Program-made: the position numbers and the translations under genes
Shown: positions 8,477 to 17,617 of the stretch, piece after piece
Layout: each line of letters begins with the position of its first letter
Position numbering within the stretch: position 1 is the first letter of the stretch
DNA from: an uncultured Porphyromonadaceae bacterium
GTDB taxonomy: Bacteria > Bacteroidota > Bacteroidia > Bacteroidales > Muribaculaceae
NCBI GenBank assembly: GCA_902491515.1
Contig: CABUIC010000001.1
Location: 62,001 to 126,000 of the forward strand
Reading direction: 5' to 3'
Length of the DNA stretch: 64,000 nucleotides
Notes under the pieces: model-generated
Database searches by the model: none
What the model was told of the DNA's origin: nothing
Seen by the model: the letters and a program-made list of their open reading frames with translations, nothing else

Positions 8477-9753
8477 CAGGCGAAGATGGGGAAGGCGCTC
8501 ATCATCTCGTTCACCTTGCGGCGGGTGACCTCGATGGTCCTGGCATCCTCCGGATTGGAAAGAACGGCGTCGATGAGTTCAACGATAGGCTCTATAAGGT
8601 CTTCCTTGACCCCGCGGGTGGTGATGGCGGGTGTTCCGAGGCGGATGCCCGAGGTCTGGAAGGGCGAACGGGAGTCGAAGGGAACCATGTTCTTGTTGGC
8701 CGTGATGTCGGCAGCAACAAGAGCCTTCTCGGCCACTTTGCCTGTGAGGTCAGGGTATTTGGACCTGAGGTCGAGAAGCACGCAGTGGTTGTCCGTTCCG
8801 CCGGAGACGATGTTGTAGCCTCTGTCGAGGAGGGCCTTGGCCATTGCCCTGGCGTTGGAGCGAACCTGAAGCTGATAGTCGCGGAACGAAGGCTGGAGCG
8901 CTTCGCCGAAGGCCACGGCCTTGGCGGCGATTACGTGCTCGAGCGGACCGCCCTGAACGCCGGGGAACACCGCAGAGTCCAGCAGCTGGCTCATCATGCG
9001 CGGTTCGCCCTTGGGCGATGTCTTGCCCCAGGGATTGACGAAGTCCTTGCCCATAAGGATAATGCCGCCTCTCGGACCGCGGAGGGTCTTGTGGGTCGTG
9101 GACGTGACGATATGGGCGTATTTCAGAGGATTGTCGAGAAGTCCCGCGGCTATGAGTCCGGCGGGGTGGGCCATGTCGACCATGAAAATGGCTCCGATTT
9201 CGTCTGCAACCTTGCGCATACGGGCATAATCCCATTCGCGGGAATAGGCACTTGCGCCCGCAATTATGAGTTTCGGACGCTCGGCGCGGCAGGTCTCCTC
9301 GAAGCCGTCATAGTCCACGAGGCCGGTTTCGGCTGTCACGTTGTATTCGAGGGCATGGAAAACCAGACCCGAGAAGTTAACTGGACTCCCGTGCGAGAGA
9401 TGGCCGCCGTGGCTCAGGTTCAGGCCTATGAACTTGTCGCCGGGCTTCAGACAGGCCATGAATACGGCCATGTTGGCCTGGGCGCCCGAGTGAGGCTGCA
9501 CGTTGGCATACTCGGCGCCGAAAAGTTGTTTGACGCGGTCGATGGCAATCTGCTCTACTTCGTCGACCACTCCGCAACCGCCGTAATATCGGTGGCCGGG
9601 ATAGCCCTCGGCGTATTTGTTGGTGAGACAGGAGCCCATGGCGCGCATCACGTCGTCGCTCACGTAGTTCTCGGAGGCGATAAGCTCGATGCCGTCTTTC
9701 TGGCGCAGGTGTTCGCGCTCGATCAGGTCGAAAATCACTTTGTCGTGGGTCAT
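8473..9753 (-). CDS. glyA: Serine hydroxymethyltransferase
   Basis: 426 residues, the usual SHMT length. The PLP-lysine motif TSTTHKTLRGPRGG is present in the middle, and the N-terminal LIASENYVS and YAEGYPGHRYYGG segments are family hallmarks. It converts serine and tetrahydrofolate to glycine and 5,10-methylene-THF, feeding purine and thymidylate synthesis. It overlaps ispD by four bases and follows the flavin reductase gene after 42 bases, within a row that starts at pyrB. Confidence 0.97.
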   Translation of the reverse strand: MTHDKVIFDLIEREHLRQKDGIELIASENYVSDDVMRAMGSCLTNKYAEGYPGHRYYGGCGVVDEVEQIAIDRVKQLFGAEYANVQPHSGAQANMAVFMACLKPGDKFIGLNLSHGGHLSHGSPVNFSGLVFHALEYNVTAETGLVDYDGFEETCRAERPKLIIAGASAYSREWDYARMRKVADEIGAIFMVDMAHPAGLIAAGLLDNPLKYAHIVTSTTHKTLRGPRGGIILMGKDFVNPWGKTSPKGEPRMMSQLLDSAVFPGVQGGPLEHVIAAKAVAFGEALQPSFRDYQLQVRSNARAMAKALLDRGYNIVSGGTDNHCVLLDLRSKYPDLTGKVAEKALVAADITANKNMVPFDSRSPFQTSGIRLGTPAITTRGVKEDLIEPIVELIDAVLSNPEDARTIEVTRRKVNEMMSAFPIFAW

Positions 9754-9795
9754 ATTGATATAATTATGCCGGTCTGTCTGTTCAGGAGCCGGCGG

Positions 9796-10386
9796 TTATT
9801 TTTTCTTCTTTTTGGCGGGGCGTCTGACGGAAAAGCCGAAATGCCCGAGCTCGGCGCCCTGGGCATAGTAACGCCCGTGGATGTAGCTCATAAGTCCGGC
9901 GTCCTCGAGACGGAACTTTCCGGTTTCCGGGTCCATATAGGCTTCATCGGCCAGCACGTTCACGATATCCGCTATGAACATATGGTGGCTGCCCAGTTCC
10001 TTCACCTCGCGCACTCTGCATTCGAGTGAGATGGGACTTTCGGCTACCGCCGGACAGCTGACGGCGATTCCGGGGACTGCGTGCAATCCGGCCGAGGCCC
10101 ACTTGTCAGTCAGATCCCTCCGGGACCGGACTCCGCAGAAGTCGGTGGCTCGGGCCATTGCGGCAGTCGTCAGATTAACAGTGAACTCACCCCTCTCCTT
10201 AATTATAGGATATGAGGCGCGCTCTGGACGGACGGAAATCGACAGCATCGGAGGGTTTGTACAGACAATACCGGTCCATGCCACCGTGAACAGATTGGAC
10301 GTCCCGGGCCCGACACCTTCGCCGCAGCTGACAAGAGCCGCGGGCAGGGGATAAAGCAAGGTTCCGGGCTTCCAGCTCTGTTTCAT
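9796..10386 (-). CDS. Flavin reductase-like (flavoredoxin) FMN-binding split-barrel protein
   Basis: 196 residues. The N-terminal half (KPGTLLYPLPAALVSCG, SNLFTVAWTGIVCTNPPM, ISVRPERASYPII) matches the flavin reductase-like split barrel that binds FMN. The VNLTTAAMARATDFCG segment fits flavoredoxin-type members common in Bacteroidetes and anaerobes. The tail is a run of lysines (RRPAKKKKK). It probably passes electrons through bound FMN; the partner is unknown. It sits 7 bases after pyrI and before glyA. Confidence 0.8.
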   Translation of the reverse strand: MKQSWKPGTLLYPLPAALVSCGEGVGPGTSNLFTVAWTGIVCTNPPMLSISVRPERASYPIIKERGEFTVNLTTAAMARATDFCGVRSRRDLTDKWASAGLHAVPGIAVSCPAVAESPISLECRVREVKELGSHHMFIADIVNVLADEAYMDPETGKFRLEDAGLMSYIHGRYYAQGAELGHFGFSVRRPAKKKKK

Positions 10387-10393
10387 CCCGGCA

Positions 10394-10858
10394 CTATTTG
10401 AAACGGGCCTCGGGGCCGGCCACCGTATGATTGCAATAATGGCAGTGGAGACGGACTCCGGTGCCTGCGTCAGTCACATCAAAGCGCGTGGCCATGGGCT
10501 CGTTGTTGGTGATGCACTTGGGATTGTTGCAGCGCACGATGTCCACGAGCTCGTCGGGGAGCGTCACTTTCTTTTTCTCCACCACTTCAAAGTCGCGGAT
10601 GATGTTGACGACAGCCGTAGGGGCTATGATGGCAATACGGTTGAGGACGGCATCGTCGAAGAAGGTGTCGGCGACTTTGATAATGCCCTTGGTGCCGAGT
10701 TTCCCGCTGGCGAGGTTGTAGCCTATGGTCACCGACTTGTCGAGTTTTTCGAGCTCAAGGAAGCGCACGGCCGTGAAAAGCGCTGCCGAGGGAATATGGT
10801 CTATCACTGTGCCGTTGCGGAGGGCGGCGACTGCGAGTTCTTTCTTGTCCTTTGTCAT
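10394..10858 (-). CDS. pyrI: Aspartate carbamoyltransferase regulatory subunit
   Basis: 154 residues. The N-terminal nucleotide-binding domain includes the GTVIDHIP segment, and the C-terminal zinc domain carries the four cysteines as CNNPKC and CHYC. It binds CTP/ATP and the PyrB trimers to give allosteric ATCase. The gene lies 6 bases after pyrB, the usual pyrBI arrangement. Confidence 0.96.
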   Translation of the reverse strand: MTKDKKELAVAALRNGTVIDHIPSAALFTAVRFLELEKLDKSVTIGYNLASGKLGTKGIIKVADTFFDDAVLNRIAIIAPTAVVNIIRDFEVVEKKKVTLPDELVDIVRCNNPKCITNNEPMATRFDVTDAGTGVRLHCHYCNHTVAGPEARFK

Positions 10859-10864
10859 GGCTTC

Positions 10865-11794
10865 TTATTCTTTCGGGATTTCGATGCCGAGTGCGTCGGT
10901 GATGATGGCCTGGCGGGCGAATACGCCGTTGCGGGCCTGTTCGAAATAATATGCCTCCGGGCAGCTGTCGACGTCCTTGTCGATTTCGTTGACGCGGGGG
11001 AGGGGGTGGAGAATCCTGAGGTTGGGTTTCGCGCCTTCGAGCATTGCCTTGCGCAGGGTGTAGAGGTCTTTCACCTTTTCATATTCGAGAGGATCGGCGA
11101 AGCGCTCGCGTTGTACGCGTGTCATGTAGATGATATCGCTTTCATCTATCACTTCCGGCGAGAACTCGCGGTGTTCCTCGTATTCGATGCCGTTTTCGCG
11201 GCAGAAAGCGAGGTATTCTTCCGGCATGGCCAGTTCTTTCGAGGCCACGAAGCGGAATTTCGGCCGGAAATATTTCATGGCCTGGAGCAGGGAGTGGACC
11301 GTGCGGCCGTATTTGAGGTCGCCTACCATTGTAATTGTGAGGTCTTCGAGGCGTCCCTGAGTCTTGAGTATGGAATAGAGGTCGAGCATCGTCTGCGACG
11401 GATGCTGGTTGGCGCCGTCGCCGGCGTTGACGATGGGCACATCCGTGACTTCCGAAGCCCACTGCGCGGCCCCTTCGAGATAGTGGCGCATTACGATGAG
11501 ATCGGCATAATTCGCCACCATCTTGATTGTGTCGTTCAGGGTCTCGCCTTTCGAGGTCGAGGAGGTCGATGCGTCGGAAAATCCGATTACACGTCCGCCG
11601 AGACGGTTGACCGCCGTTTCAAAACTAAGACGCGTGCGTGTCGACGGTTCAAAGAAAAGTGTCGCCACGACGCGTCCTTTCAAAAGTTCGCTGTTCGGAT
11701 GTTGCTCGAAATAGGCACTGCGCCTCAGAAGCTCTTCAATCTGCTCCTTGCTCGCTTGCGATATCGACACAAAACTATGTGCGCTACAGGACAT
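10865..11794 (-). CDS. pyrB: Aspartate carbamoyltransferase catalytic subunit
   Basis: 309 residues. The carbamoyl-phosphate motif STRTRLSFE, the QHPSQTMLDLYS segment and the C-terminal HPLPRVNEID loop are all present. It catalyses the committed step of pyrimidine synthesis. A well-formed promoter lies just upstream (11823-11854), so pyrB is the likely first gene of the pyrBI-flavin reductase-glyA-ispD-recG row. Confidence 0.97.
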   Translation of the reverse strand: MSCSAHSFVSISQASKEQIEELLRRSAYFEQHPNSELLKGRVVATLFFEPSTRTRLSFETAVNRLGGRVIGFSDASTSSTSKGETLNDTIKMVANYADLIVMRHYLEGAAQWASEVTDVPIVNAGDGANQHPSQTMLDLYSILKTQGRLEDLTITMVGDLKYGRTVHSLLQAMKYFRPKFRFVASKELAMPEEYLAFCRENGIEYEEHREFSPEVIDESDIIYMTRVQRERFADPLEYEKVKDLYTLRKAMLEGAKPNLRILHPLPRVNEIDKDVDSCPEAYYFEQARNGVFARQAIITDALGIEIPKE

Positions 11795-11822
11795 GATATT
11801 TCGTGAATGGTTTAACGTACCG

Positions 11823-11854
11823 CAAAATTAGCAAAAACTTTTCATTTCCGCAAA
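11823..11854 (-). promoter_or_regulatory. Bacteroidetes-type promoter of pyrB
   Basis: On the minus strand TTTG (11851-11854) and TAATTTTG (11823-11830) are separated by 20 bases, matching the -33 TTTG / -7 TAnnTTTG consensus. The predicted transcript would begin about 20 bases before the pyrB ATG. Confidence 0.7.
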
Positions 11855-11873
11855 TTCTCGCATCCGTCAATTT

Positions 11874-12389
11874 TCAAAGCAGGATAGTGCCGAGTTTCGC
11901 GCAGGCAACCGCATCGTCGAGGGCGCAGTGGTGTCTTTCGAGCGGAATTCCGAAGAAGGCGCAAAGGGAGTCGAGGCTTTTCGACGCAAGCATCCCGCGG
12001 GGAATGCTCTTCCGCGCCGCGATGAGGGTGCAGTCCCATTTTTCGGGCGCCTCAAGGCCGTATATCCTGCAGGCCTCGCGGATGCAGCGGCTGTCGAAGG
12101 CGGCGTTGTGGGCCACGAACACAGGCTCTCCCTCTTCGTCGAGACCTTCTTTCATCCATTCCTGCCATGATTTCCACAAGGTTCCGAAGGACGGGGCATT
12201 CCATGTGTCCCGGTCCGTGATGCCGTGGACGGCGACGCAGCGCGACGCGTACCAGCATGGCTCGGGATTGACCAGAGAATAGCGTGAGTCGACGATTATT
12301 CCGCCGCGGACTTTCACGGCACCTATGGCGCAGATACTCGAGGTCTCGAAATTGGCCGTCTCGACGTCGATGGCTATGAAATCATTAAT
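11874..12389 (-). CDS. DnaQ-like 3'-5' exonuclease, probable ATT start
   Basis: The protein reads INDFIAIDVETANFE, with the ExoI motif DVET near the N-terminus and the ExoIII motif HHCALDDA near the end, so it belongs to the DEDDh exonuclease family (DNA polymerase III epsilon-like). Homologues normally begin one or two residues before DFVAIDVET. At that place there is no ATG, GTG or TTG: the codon is ATT (12387-12389), overlapping the ispH stop (ATTAA). The only nearby conventional start in frame is TTG at 12408-12410, directly after an AGGAGG stretch. The length is 171 or 178 residues. It probably trims DNA or RNA 3' ends; whether it proofreads is unknown. Confidence 0.75.
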   Translation of the reverse strand: MNDFIAIDVETANFETSSICAIGAVKVRGGIIVDSRYSLVNPEPCWYASRCVAVHGITDRDTWNAPSFGTLWKSWQEWMKEGLDEEGEPVFVAHNAAFDSRCIREACRIYGLEAPEKWDCTLIAARKSIPRGMLASKSLDSLCAFFGIPLERHHCALDDAVACAKLGTILL

Positions 12390-13254
12390 TGGCGCGGGCG
12401 GCCTCCGCAACCTCCTCCATGAGCCAGCGCGGAGTGGAGGTGGCCCCGCAGATTCCGACGGAGGCAGCTCCGGCAAGCCATTCCTTGCGGAGCTCCGAGG
12501 CGTTGGCGAGAAGGTGGGTGCGGGGATTTTCACTGAGACAATGGTTGTAAAGCACCTTTCCGTTGCTGCTCTTGGTCCCTGCGACGAAGAGGACAACGTC
12601 GTGCGCGCGGGCAAACTCCCGCAGATGGTCCGCGCGGTTGCTCACCTGACGGCAGATGGTGTCGTAATATTTGAAGTCGACGCCTTCGGCAATCCGTTTG
12701 CCGATTTCCGAGATGATGCTCCGGAAGCCTTCAAGACTCTTTGTAGTCTGGGAGAACAGCGCTATCGGACGGCTGAAGTCGACACGGTCCAGCCCGTCGG
12801 GCCCTTCGACTACAATTGCCTCGCCGGCAGTCTGCCCCACGAGACCGTTCACTTCGGCATGGCCGTTCTTTCCGTAAATGACAATCTGCGGTCTGCTCGG
12901 CGAGTTGTATGCTTCCTTCACACGTTGCTGGAGCCGAAGGACAACGGGGCAGGTGGCGTCGATGATGCGGATATTCCTCGAGCGGGCTTTTTCGTAGGTT
13001 TCCGGAGGTTCCCCATGGGCACGGAGAAGCACGGTCGAGCCTTCGGAAAGGTTGTCGAGGTCGGAATGGTTGATGGTGCGCAGTCCCTTCCGCCGCAGTC
13101 GCTCGACTTCGTCGGAATTATGGACGATGTCACCGAGGCAGCAAAGGCCTTCGCCGTCCTCGCTCAGCTCCCGGAGATGCTCCTCGGCTTTCCGGATTGC
13201 CGTGACAACTCCGAAGCAGAAACCGGATTCGGGGTCTATCTCGATTCTGTACAT
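12385..13254 (-). CDS. ispH: 4-hydroxy-3-methylbut-2-enyl diphosphate reductase
   Basis: 289 residues. Three conserved cysteines for the 4Fe-4S cluster are seen in SGFCFGV (about residue 13), DATCPVV and GICGATSTPRWL. It catalyses the last MEP-pathway step, giving IPP and DMAPP. It follows cmk after 23 bases; its stop overlaps the proposed start of the exonuclease. Confidence 0.96.
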   Translation of the reverse strand: MYRIEIDPESGFCFGVVTAIRKAEEHLRELSEDGEGLCCLGDIVHNSDEVERLRRKGLRTINHSDLDNLSEGSTVLLRAHGEPPETYEKARSRNIRIIDATCPVVLRLQQRVKEAYNSPSRPQIVIYGKNGHAEVNGLVGQTAGEAIVVEGPDGLDRVDFSRPIALFSQTTKSLEGFRSIISEIGKRIAEGVDFKYYDTICRQVSNRADHLREFARAHDVVLFVAGTKSSNGKVLYNHCLSENPRTHLLANASELRKEWLAGAASVGICGATSTPRWLMEEVAEAARAN

Positions 13255-13277
13255 GGTATGTCCGTGAGATTTGCCGC

Positions 13278-13970
13278 TTACTCCGACGCGTGGCGGAATC
13301 TGTCAAGAAGCCAGGCGTCCTGCTCTTCGATGCTCATGCTGGAATTATCAAGCTCGATTGCGTCGTCAGCGCGGCGCAACGGACTTTCCGCGCGGGTCTC
13401 GTCGATGTGGTCGCGGTGCACAACATTGGCAAGGACATCGGCATAATTCACCTGAGAGCCGCCGTCGACCATCTCCTTGAACCGGCGTTGTGCCCGGGTC
13501 TCGGCCGAGGCGTTCACGAAAATCTTCAGTTCGGCATTAGGGAAGACCGTGGTGCCTATGTCGCGTCCGTCCATCACGATGCCGCCTTCCTTGCCCATGG
13601 ACTGCTGGAGCGCTGTCATGGCCTTACGGACGGAGGCGATTGCGGCGACGGGGGAAACGGCGTTGCTGACGCGCAGACGGCGGATTTCAGCCTCGACGTC
13701 GCGTCCGTTCAGGAGCGTATGCTGGTGCTCGCCCGGAGCGGAAGCCGGGGCGAAGTCTATATGTATGTCCGGGAGCGCGGCCGTGAGGGCGCTTTCGTCG
13801 ACGCTGCCGTCGTCGCCGACAATTCCGTGGTCGAGAGCGTAAAGAGTGACAGCGCGGTACATGGCGCCGGAATCGATATATCTGTAGCCCACTGTCGCGG
13901 CCAGCCGGCGCGCCATGGTGCTTTTGCCTGAAGAGGAGTAGCCGTCGATGGCTACGGTGATGGATTTCAT
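13278..13970 (-). CDS. cmk: Cytidylate kinase
   Basis: 230 residues with the P-loop DGYSSSGKST at residues 9-18, the DSGAMYRAVTLYAL nucleoside-binding segment and the DGRDIGTTVFP lid region. It phosphorylates CMP and dCMP. The start codon overlaps the porQ stop by one base (TAATG). Confidence 0.96.
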   Translation of the reverse strand: MKSITVAIDGYSSSGKSTMARRLAATVGYRYIDSGAMYRAVTLYALDHGIVGDDGSVDESALTAALPDIHIDFAPASAPGEHQHTLLNGRDVEAEIRRLRVSNAVSPVAAIASVRKAMTALQQSMGKEGGIVMDGRDIGTTVFPNAELKIFVNASAETRAQRRFKEMVDGGSQVNYADVLANVVHRDHIDETRAESPLRRADDAIELDNSSMSIEEQDAWLLDRFRHASE

Positions 13971-15007
13971 TATCTGATTAGTTCTTGAAGGTTGCAGGTC
14001 AGGTTCACCATAAGGCAGGTGGCGCCGGAGTGGGGCTGGGCGAAGGCGAGACCGAGGCCGAAGCTTTTGACCCGCAGGCCGGCCGCCAGAGAGAAGCCCG
14101 AGAAGAAATTCCGTTTGTAGGTCGACATGTCCGTGCGGGTCTTGTAGTTGTAGCCGATTCCCACATAGAAATTGTCGCTGCTTACGAGATCAGCCCCGAA
14201 AACAAGGTGTCTGAAAAGGTTGCTGCCGAAACTTTCCTTGAGTTCCGGCTCGTTCTCCGGCGTGCCGTCGCCTGCGGAATAGTAGGGCATCTTCCATTTT
14301 GTGAGATTCCACGCCGTGATGGAGAAACGGACGGGAAACGAGCCGAAGGTCTGCGACCACCCGAGGCGTATGTCGAACGGCAGACGGGCATAGTTTTCGG
14401 TGAAACGTTTCAGCTGTCCGCCGGCGTTGCTTACGACCGCAGAGAGCGAGAGGTCGCGCTCGGGGTTGTAGTAGTTGATGCCTATGTCCGTGGCAAGGGC
14501 GAATGCCGTGTAGTCGGCATACCCGCTGTAGAGAAATTTCAGTTCGATGCCGCCGCGGAGGTAGTCGTTGAAGTCGTGCGAATAGCTGCCGCCGAACGAC
14601 ACATCTTTGGGCGAGAATTTGCCGAGGAGGTTGCCGTGTTCGTCGCGCTCGTCCATGGCCCCGTATCCGAAATACCGAAGCCGCGCGCTCCAGCTTCCGT
14701 GTTCACCGACAGAATGGGCATAGCGAACTCCCGCAAAATTCGAGCCTCCCATGTAACGCATATAGTCGATGACAACGTGGCCGGAGCATTCCTGCCCGAG
14801 GAGCGCGGGATTCTGGTCGGAACTCGTAAGGTCGTCGTCGACAAGGGAGATATTCACTCCTCCCAGGCCGAATATCCTTGAGGAAGACGTCACGTCGAGA
14901 AAGTTGTATGCCGTTCCCGTCTCCTGCGCCCGGAGGCCCGGGGCGCAGGAGAGAAGGACCGTGATTAGCGTGAGCCGCAGCTTATGGTGGATTGTGGCTG
15001 ATTTCAT
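13970..15007 (-). CDS. porQ: Type IX secretion system outer-membrane protein PorQ
   Basis: 345 residues with a signal peptide ending near GLRAQ. The start of the mature protein (YNFLDVTSSSRIFGLGGVNIS, then DLTSSDQNPALLG) is the PorQ signature; the rest is a beta-rich outer-membrane barrel. PorQ anchors the PorU-PorV-PorZ attachment complex on the cell surface in the Bacteroidetes-specific T9SS. No other T9SS gene lies in this window. It is embedded between feoB and cmk in an otherwise housekeeping row. Confidence 0.85.
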   Translation of the reverse strand: MKSATIHHKLRLTLITVLLSCAPGLRAQETGTAYNFLDVTSSSRIFGLGGVNISLVDDDLTSSDQNPALLGQECSGHVVIDYMRYMGGSNFAGVRYAHSVGEHGSWSARLRYFGYGAMDERDEHGNLLGKFSPKDVSFGGSYSHDFNDYLRGGIELKFLYSGYADYTAFALATDIGINYYNPERDLSLSAVVSNAGGQLKRFTENYARLPFDIRLGWSQTFGSFPVRFSITAWNLTKWKMPYYSAGDGTPENEPELKESFGSNLFRHLVFGADLVSSDNFYVGIGYNYKTRTDMSTYKRNFFSGFSLAAGLRVKSFGLGLAFAQPHSGATCLMVNLTCNLQELIR

Positions 15008-15052
15008 TTGAAAAAGTGTCGTATCCTGATAACGGACGCGACACGGCGTTTA

Positions 15053-17557
15053 TTATAGAAGCACGGCGATTTGATAGACCAGAAAGGCCACGAGCCACGC
15101 TACGGCTGTGTTGTATACGATGCTGAAGAGCGCGTAGCGCCAGTGCCCCGTTTCCCGCGCGATAGCCATCACGGTGGCCGTACACGGGCAGTAGAGAAGA
15201 ATGAAAATCATGAAGGCGAGAGCAGACGCCATGGTGAAGTCCGGCTTTCCCTCCGGACCGCGCGGTGCTGTAAGCCTTGACGCAAGACGTCCGTTCTCCA
15301 CTTCCTCGTCGTTGGTGTACAGTACGCCAAGAGTCGACACTACTATTTCCTTTGCGGGCACTCCCGCAAGAGCCGCCACCGTGGCGCGCCAGGTGAACCC
15401 GAGAGGCACCATTACCGGATTTATGGCTTTTCCTGCCATTTCGAGATAGGAATCGTGCCGCGGATCGATGCCGCTCTCGTCAGTGAGATCAGCCGAGGGT
15501 GCTTCAGTCGGCACGGCTTCAGACTCGTTGTGGAGCGGGAAATAGTTCAAAGCCCATACGATGATGCTGGCTACCAGGATGATGCCACCCATCTTCTTGA
15601 GGTACTCTTTACCCTTGGCCCATGTGTGGCTGAGGGAGGCTTTCATTGTCGGCAGACGATAGGGCGGCAGCTCCATGACGAACGGAGTCTCGTCCTTCTT
15701 GAAGAAAAAGCGGCGAAGGAGTTTGGCCGTTATTATGGCTACTATGATTCCCGTGAGGTAAACCCCCATGAACACAAGCGCCGCGTGGCTCGGAAAGAAT
15801 GCGCCGATAATCAGCACATACACCGGCAGTCGGGCCGAACAGCTCATGAAAGGATTGATAAGGATGGTGATGAGACGGCTGGAATGGCTCTCGATAGCCC
15901 TTGTTGAGAGGACGGCCGGTACATTGCATCCGAAGCCCATTACGAGAGGTATGAAGCTCTTTCCGTGGAGACCTATCCTGTGCATGAGCTTGTCCATGAT
16001 GAAGGCCGCCCTTGCCATGTAGCCTGAATCTTCCATGAAGGAAATCAGGAAATAAAGGATGAGGATGTTGGGCAGGAACACGATAACTCCGCCGACACCG
16101 CCGATTATTCCGTCGGCGACAAGGTCCTTCAGCGGGCCGTCCGGCATTGCCTTGTTCACGAGCTGGCTCAGGAACTCCACAGCCGATTCTATCCACTCCA
16201 TCGGATACTGCCCGACGAAGAATGTGGCCCAGAAGATGAAGAGCATTATCAGGAAGAAAATCGGAAAGCCGGCGAAACGGTTGGTCGCCAGAGAATCGAT
16301 GAACTTCGTGGCCTGATTTTTCTGCTCCTTCCCGGGCTTGAAAGTCTCGGCGAGGGCACCGGCGATAAAGCCGTACTTGGCGCTCGCGATTATGCTGGTG
16401 ACATCCTCCTCGTGCAGGCTCTCGATGTGGCCGCGGAGTTTGTCGCGTAGGAGAAGGAGGCTGTGGCGCTGGTGTCCCGTGCGCGCCTCCGGAGGGCCGT
16501 CGACAATTGGGGTGCGGAGTCGGTCCTCGATTTCGTGGTCGCCTTCGAGCAGCTTGATGGCGGTGTATCGCGGCGAGAAATGTATGCTCATCGAAGGATC
16601 GGCCTTGATGGTGTCGACCATCTGGCGCAGAGCGGTCTCTATGTCCTGACCGAGATTTACGTGGACATGGCGCACGTCGCTGTTCCGGCCTTCGAACACC
16701 GATATGACGGTGTCGAAAAGCTCGGGTATTCCTTCGCCTGTCTTGCTTACTACAGGACACATCGGCACACCGATCATCTTTCCGAGAGTCTTGTAGTCGA
16801 GCTCGGCTCCGCGACTGCGGATTTCGTCGAACATATTGAGCGCTATCACCATCGAGCGGTCCATGTCGATGAGCTCGGTGCTCAGATAGAGGTTGCGCTC
16901 GAGGTTGGAGGAGTCTACTACGTTAATTATCACGTCCGGCGTGTTGTCGCGAAGGTAGCGCCGCACATACATTTCTTCCGGGGAATAAGTGGTCAGCGAA
17001 TACGTGCCCGGTAGGTCGACGATGTTGAACGTATAGCCCTTGTGGTGGAATACACCGCTTTTTGCGTCGACCGTAACCCCCGAGTAGTTTCCCACGTGTT
17101 CCTTGGCTCCGGAGGCAATGTTGAATAGAGAGGTCTTGCCGCAGTTGGGGTTGCCGATAAGGGCTACGTTGACTGTGCGGGAATGGCGGTTGATGATAGC
17201 CTGCATTTCCGATGTCCTGACGTCGCAGCCCGGCGACTGCCGGCTTTCGCCGTCTTTTCCGTGTGTGATGTCGGCGATGGGGCAGTGAGGACACGCTTCG
17301 TCGAGATGCTCGCATTTGAGGCAGTCTTCGCCTTCGAGCGCCACGACTTCAATCATCGCGGCCTCGGATCGGCGGAGACTCACCTCGTAATTCATCAGAC
17401 GGTAGTTGATGGGGTCGTTGAGCGGAGCCTGAAGAAGCACCGAGACAACGCGCCCGCGCACAAATCCCATCTCGACGACACGTTTGCGGAATGCTCCGTG
17501 TCCGAGAGTCTTGACTATGACGCCCGATTGTCCGGGCTTTAGTTCGGAGAGACGCAT
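15053..17557 (-). CDS. feoB: Ferrous iron transporter FeoB with fused FeoA domain
   Basis: 834 residues. Residues 1-75 form a FeoA (SH3-like) domain (MRLSELKPGQSGVIVKTLG). A Cys-rich linker follows (CLKCEHLDEACPHC). The G-protein domain starts near 135 with GNPNCGKT and then DLPGTYSLTTYSPEE, and the C-terminal two thirds hold the membrane permease with Gate motifs (GCNVPAVLSTR, AGVPAKEIVVSTLGV). It imports Fe2+ across the inner membrane. The FeoA-FeoB fusion is common in Bacteroidetes. The Cys cluster in the linker could bind metal or a cluster; that is inference. Confidence 0.96.
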   Translation of the reverse strand: MRLSELKPGQSGVIVKTLGHGAFRKRVVEMGFVRGRVVSVLLQAPLNDPINYRLMNYEVSLRRSEAAMIEVVALEGEDCLKCEHLDEACPHCPIADITHGKDGESRQSPGCDVRTSEMQAIINRHSRTVNVALIGNPNCGKTSLFNIASGAKEHVGNYSGVTVDAKSGVFHHKGYTFNIVDLPGTYSLTTYSPEEMYVRRYLRDNTPDVIINVVDSSNLERNLYLSTELIDMDRSMVIALNMFDEIRSRGAELDYKTLGKMIGVPMCPVVSKTGEGIPELFDTVISVFEGRNSDVRHVHVNLGQDIETALRQMVDTIKADPSMSIHFSPRYTAIKLLEGDHEIEDRLRTPIVDGPPEARTGHQRHSLLLLRDKLRGHIESLHEEDVTSIIASAKYGFIAGALAETFKPGKEQKNQATKFIDSLATNRFAGFPIFFLIMLFIFWATFFVGQYPMEWIESAVEFLSQLVNKAMPDGPLKDLVADGIIGGVGGVIVFLPNILILYFLISFMEDSGYMARAAFIMDKLMHRIGLHGKSFIPLVMGFGCNVPAVLSTRAIESHSSRLITILINPFMSCSARLPVYVLIIGAFFPSHAALVFMGVYLTGIIVAIITAKLLRRFFFKKDETPFVMELPPYRLPTMKASLSHTWAKGKEYLKKMGGIILVASIIVWALNYFPLHNESEAVPTEAPSADLTDESGIDPRHDSYLEMAGKAINPVMVPLGFTWRATVAALAGVPAKEIVVSTLGVLYTNDEEVENGRLASRLTAPRGPEGKPDFTMASALAFMIFILLYCPCTATVMAIARETGHWRYALFSIVYNTAVAWLVAFLVYQIAVLL

Positions 17558-17617
17558 ATTTCAGAAAATGAAGGAATTGTCGACAAAATAAACTTTAGCG
17601 CCCCGCGTTTTCGCTTG

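Noticed and set aside
10427..11806. 459-codon open frame on the plus strand opposite pyrI and pyrB
   Set aside because: It lies wholly antisense to two well-conserved genes and its protein has no recognisable features; it is an effect of G+C-rich third codon positions.
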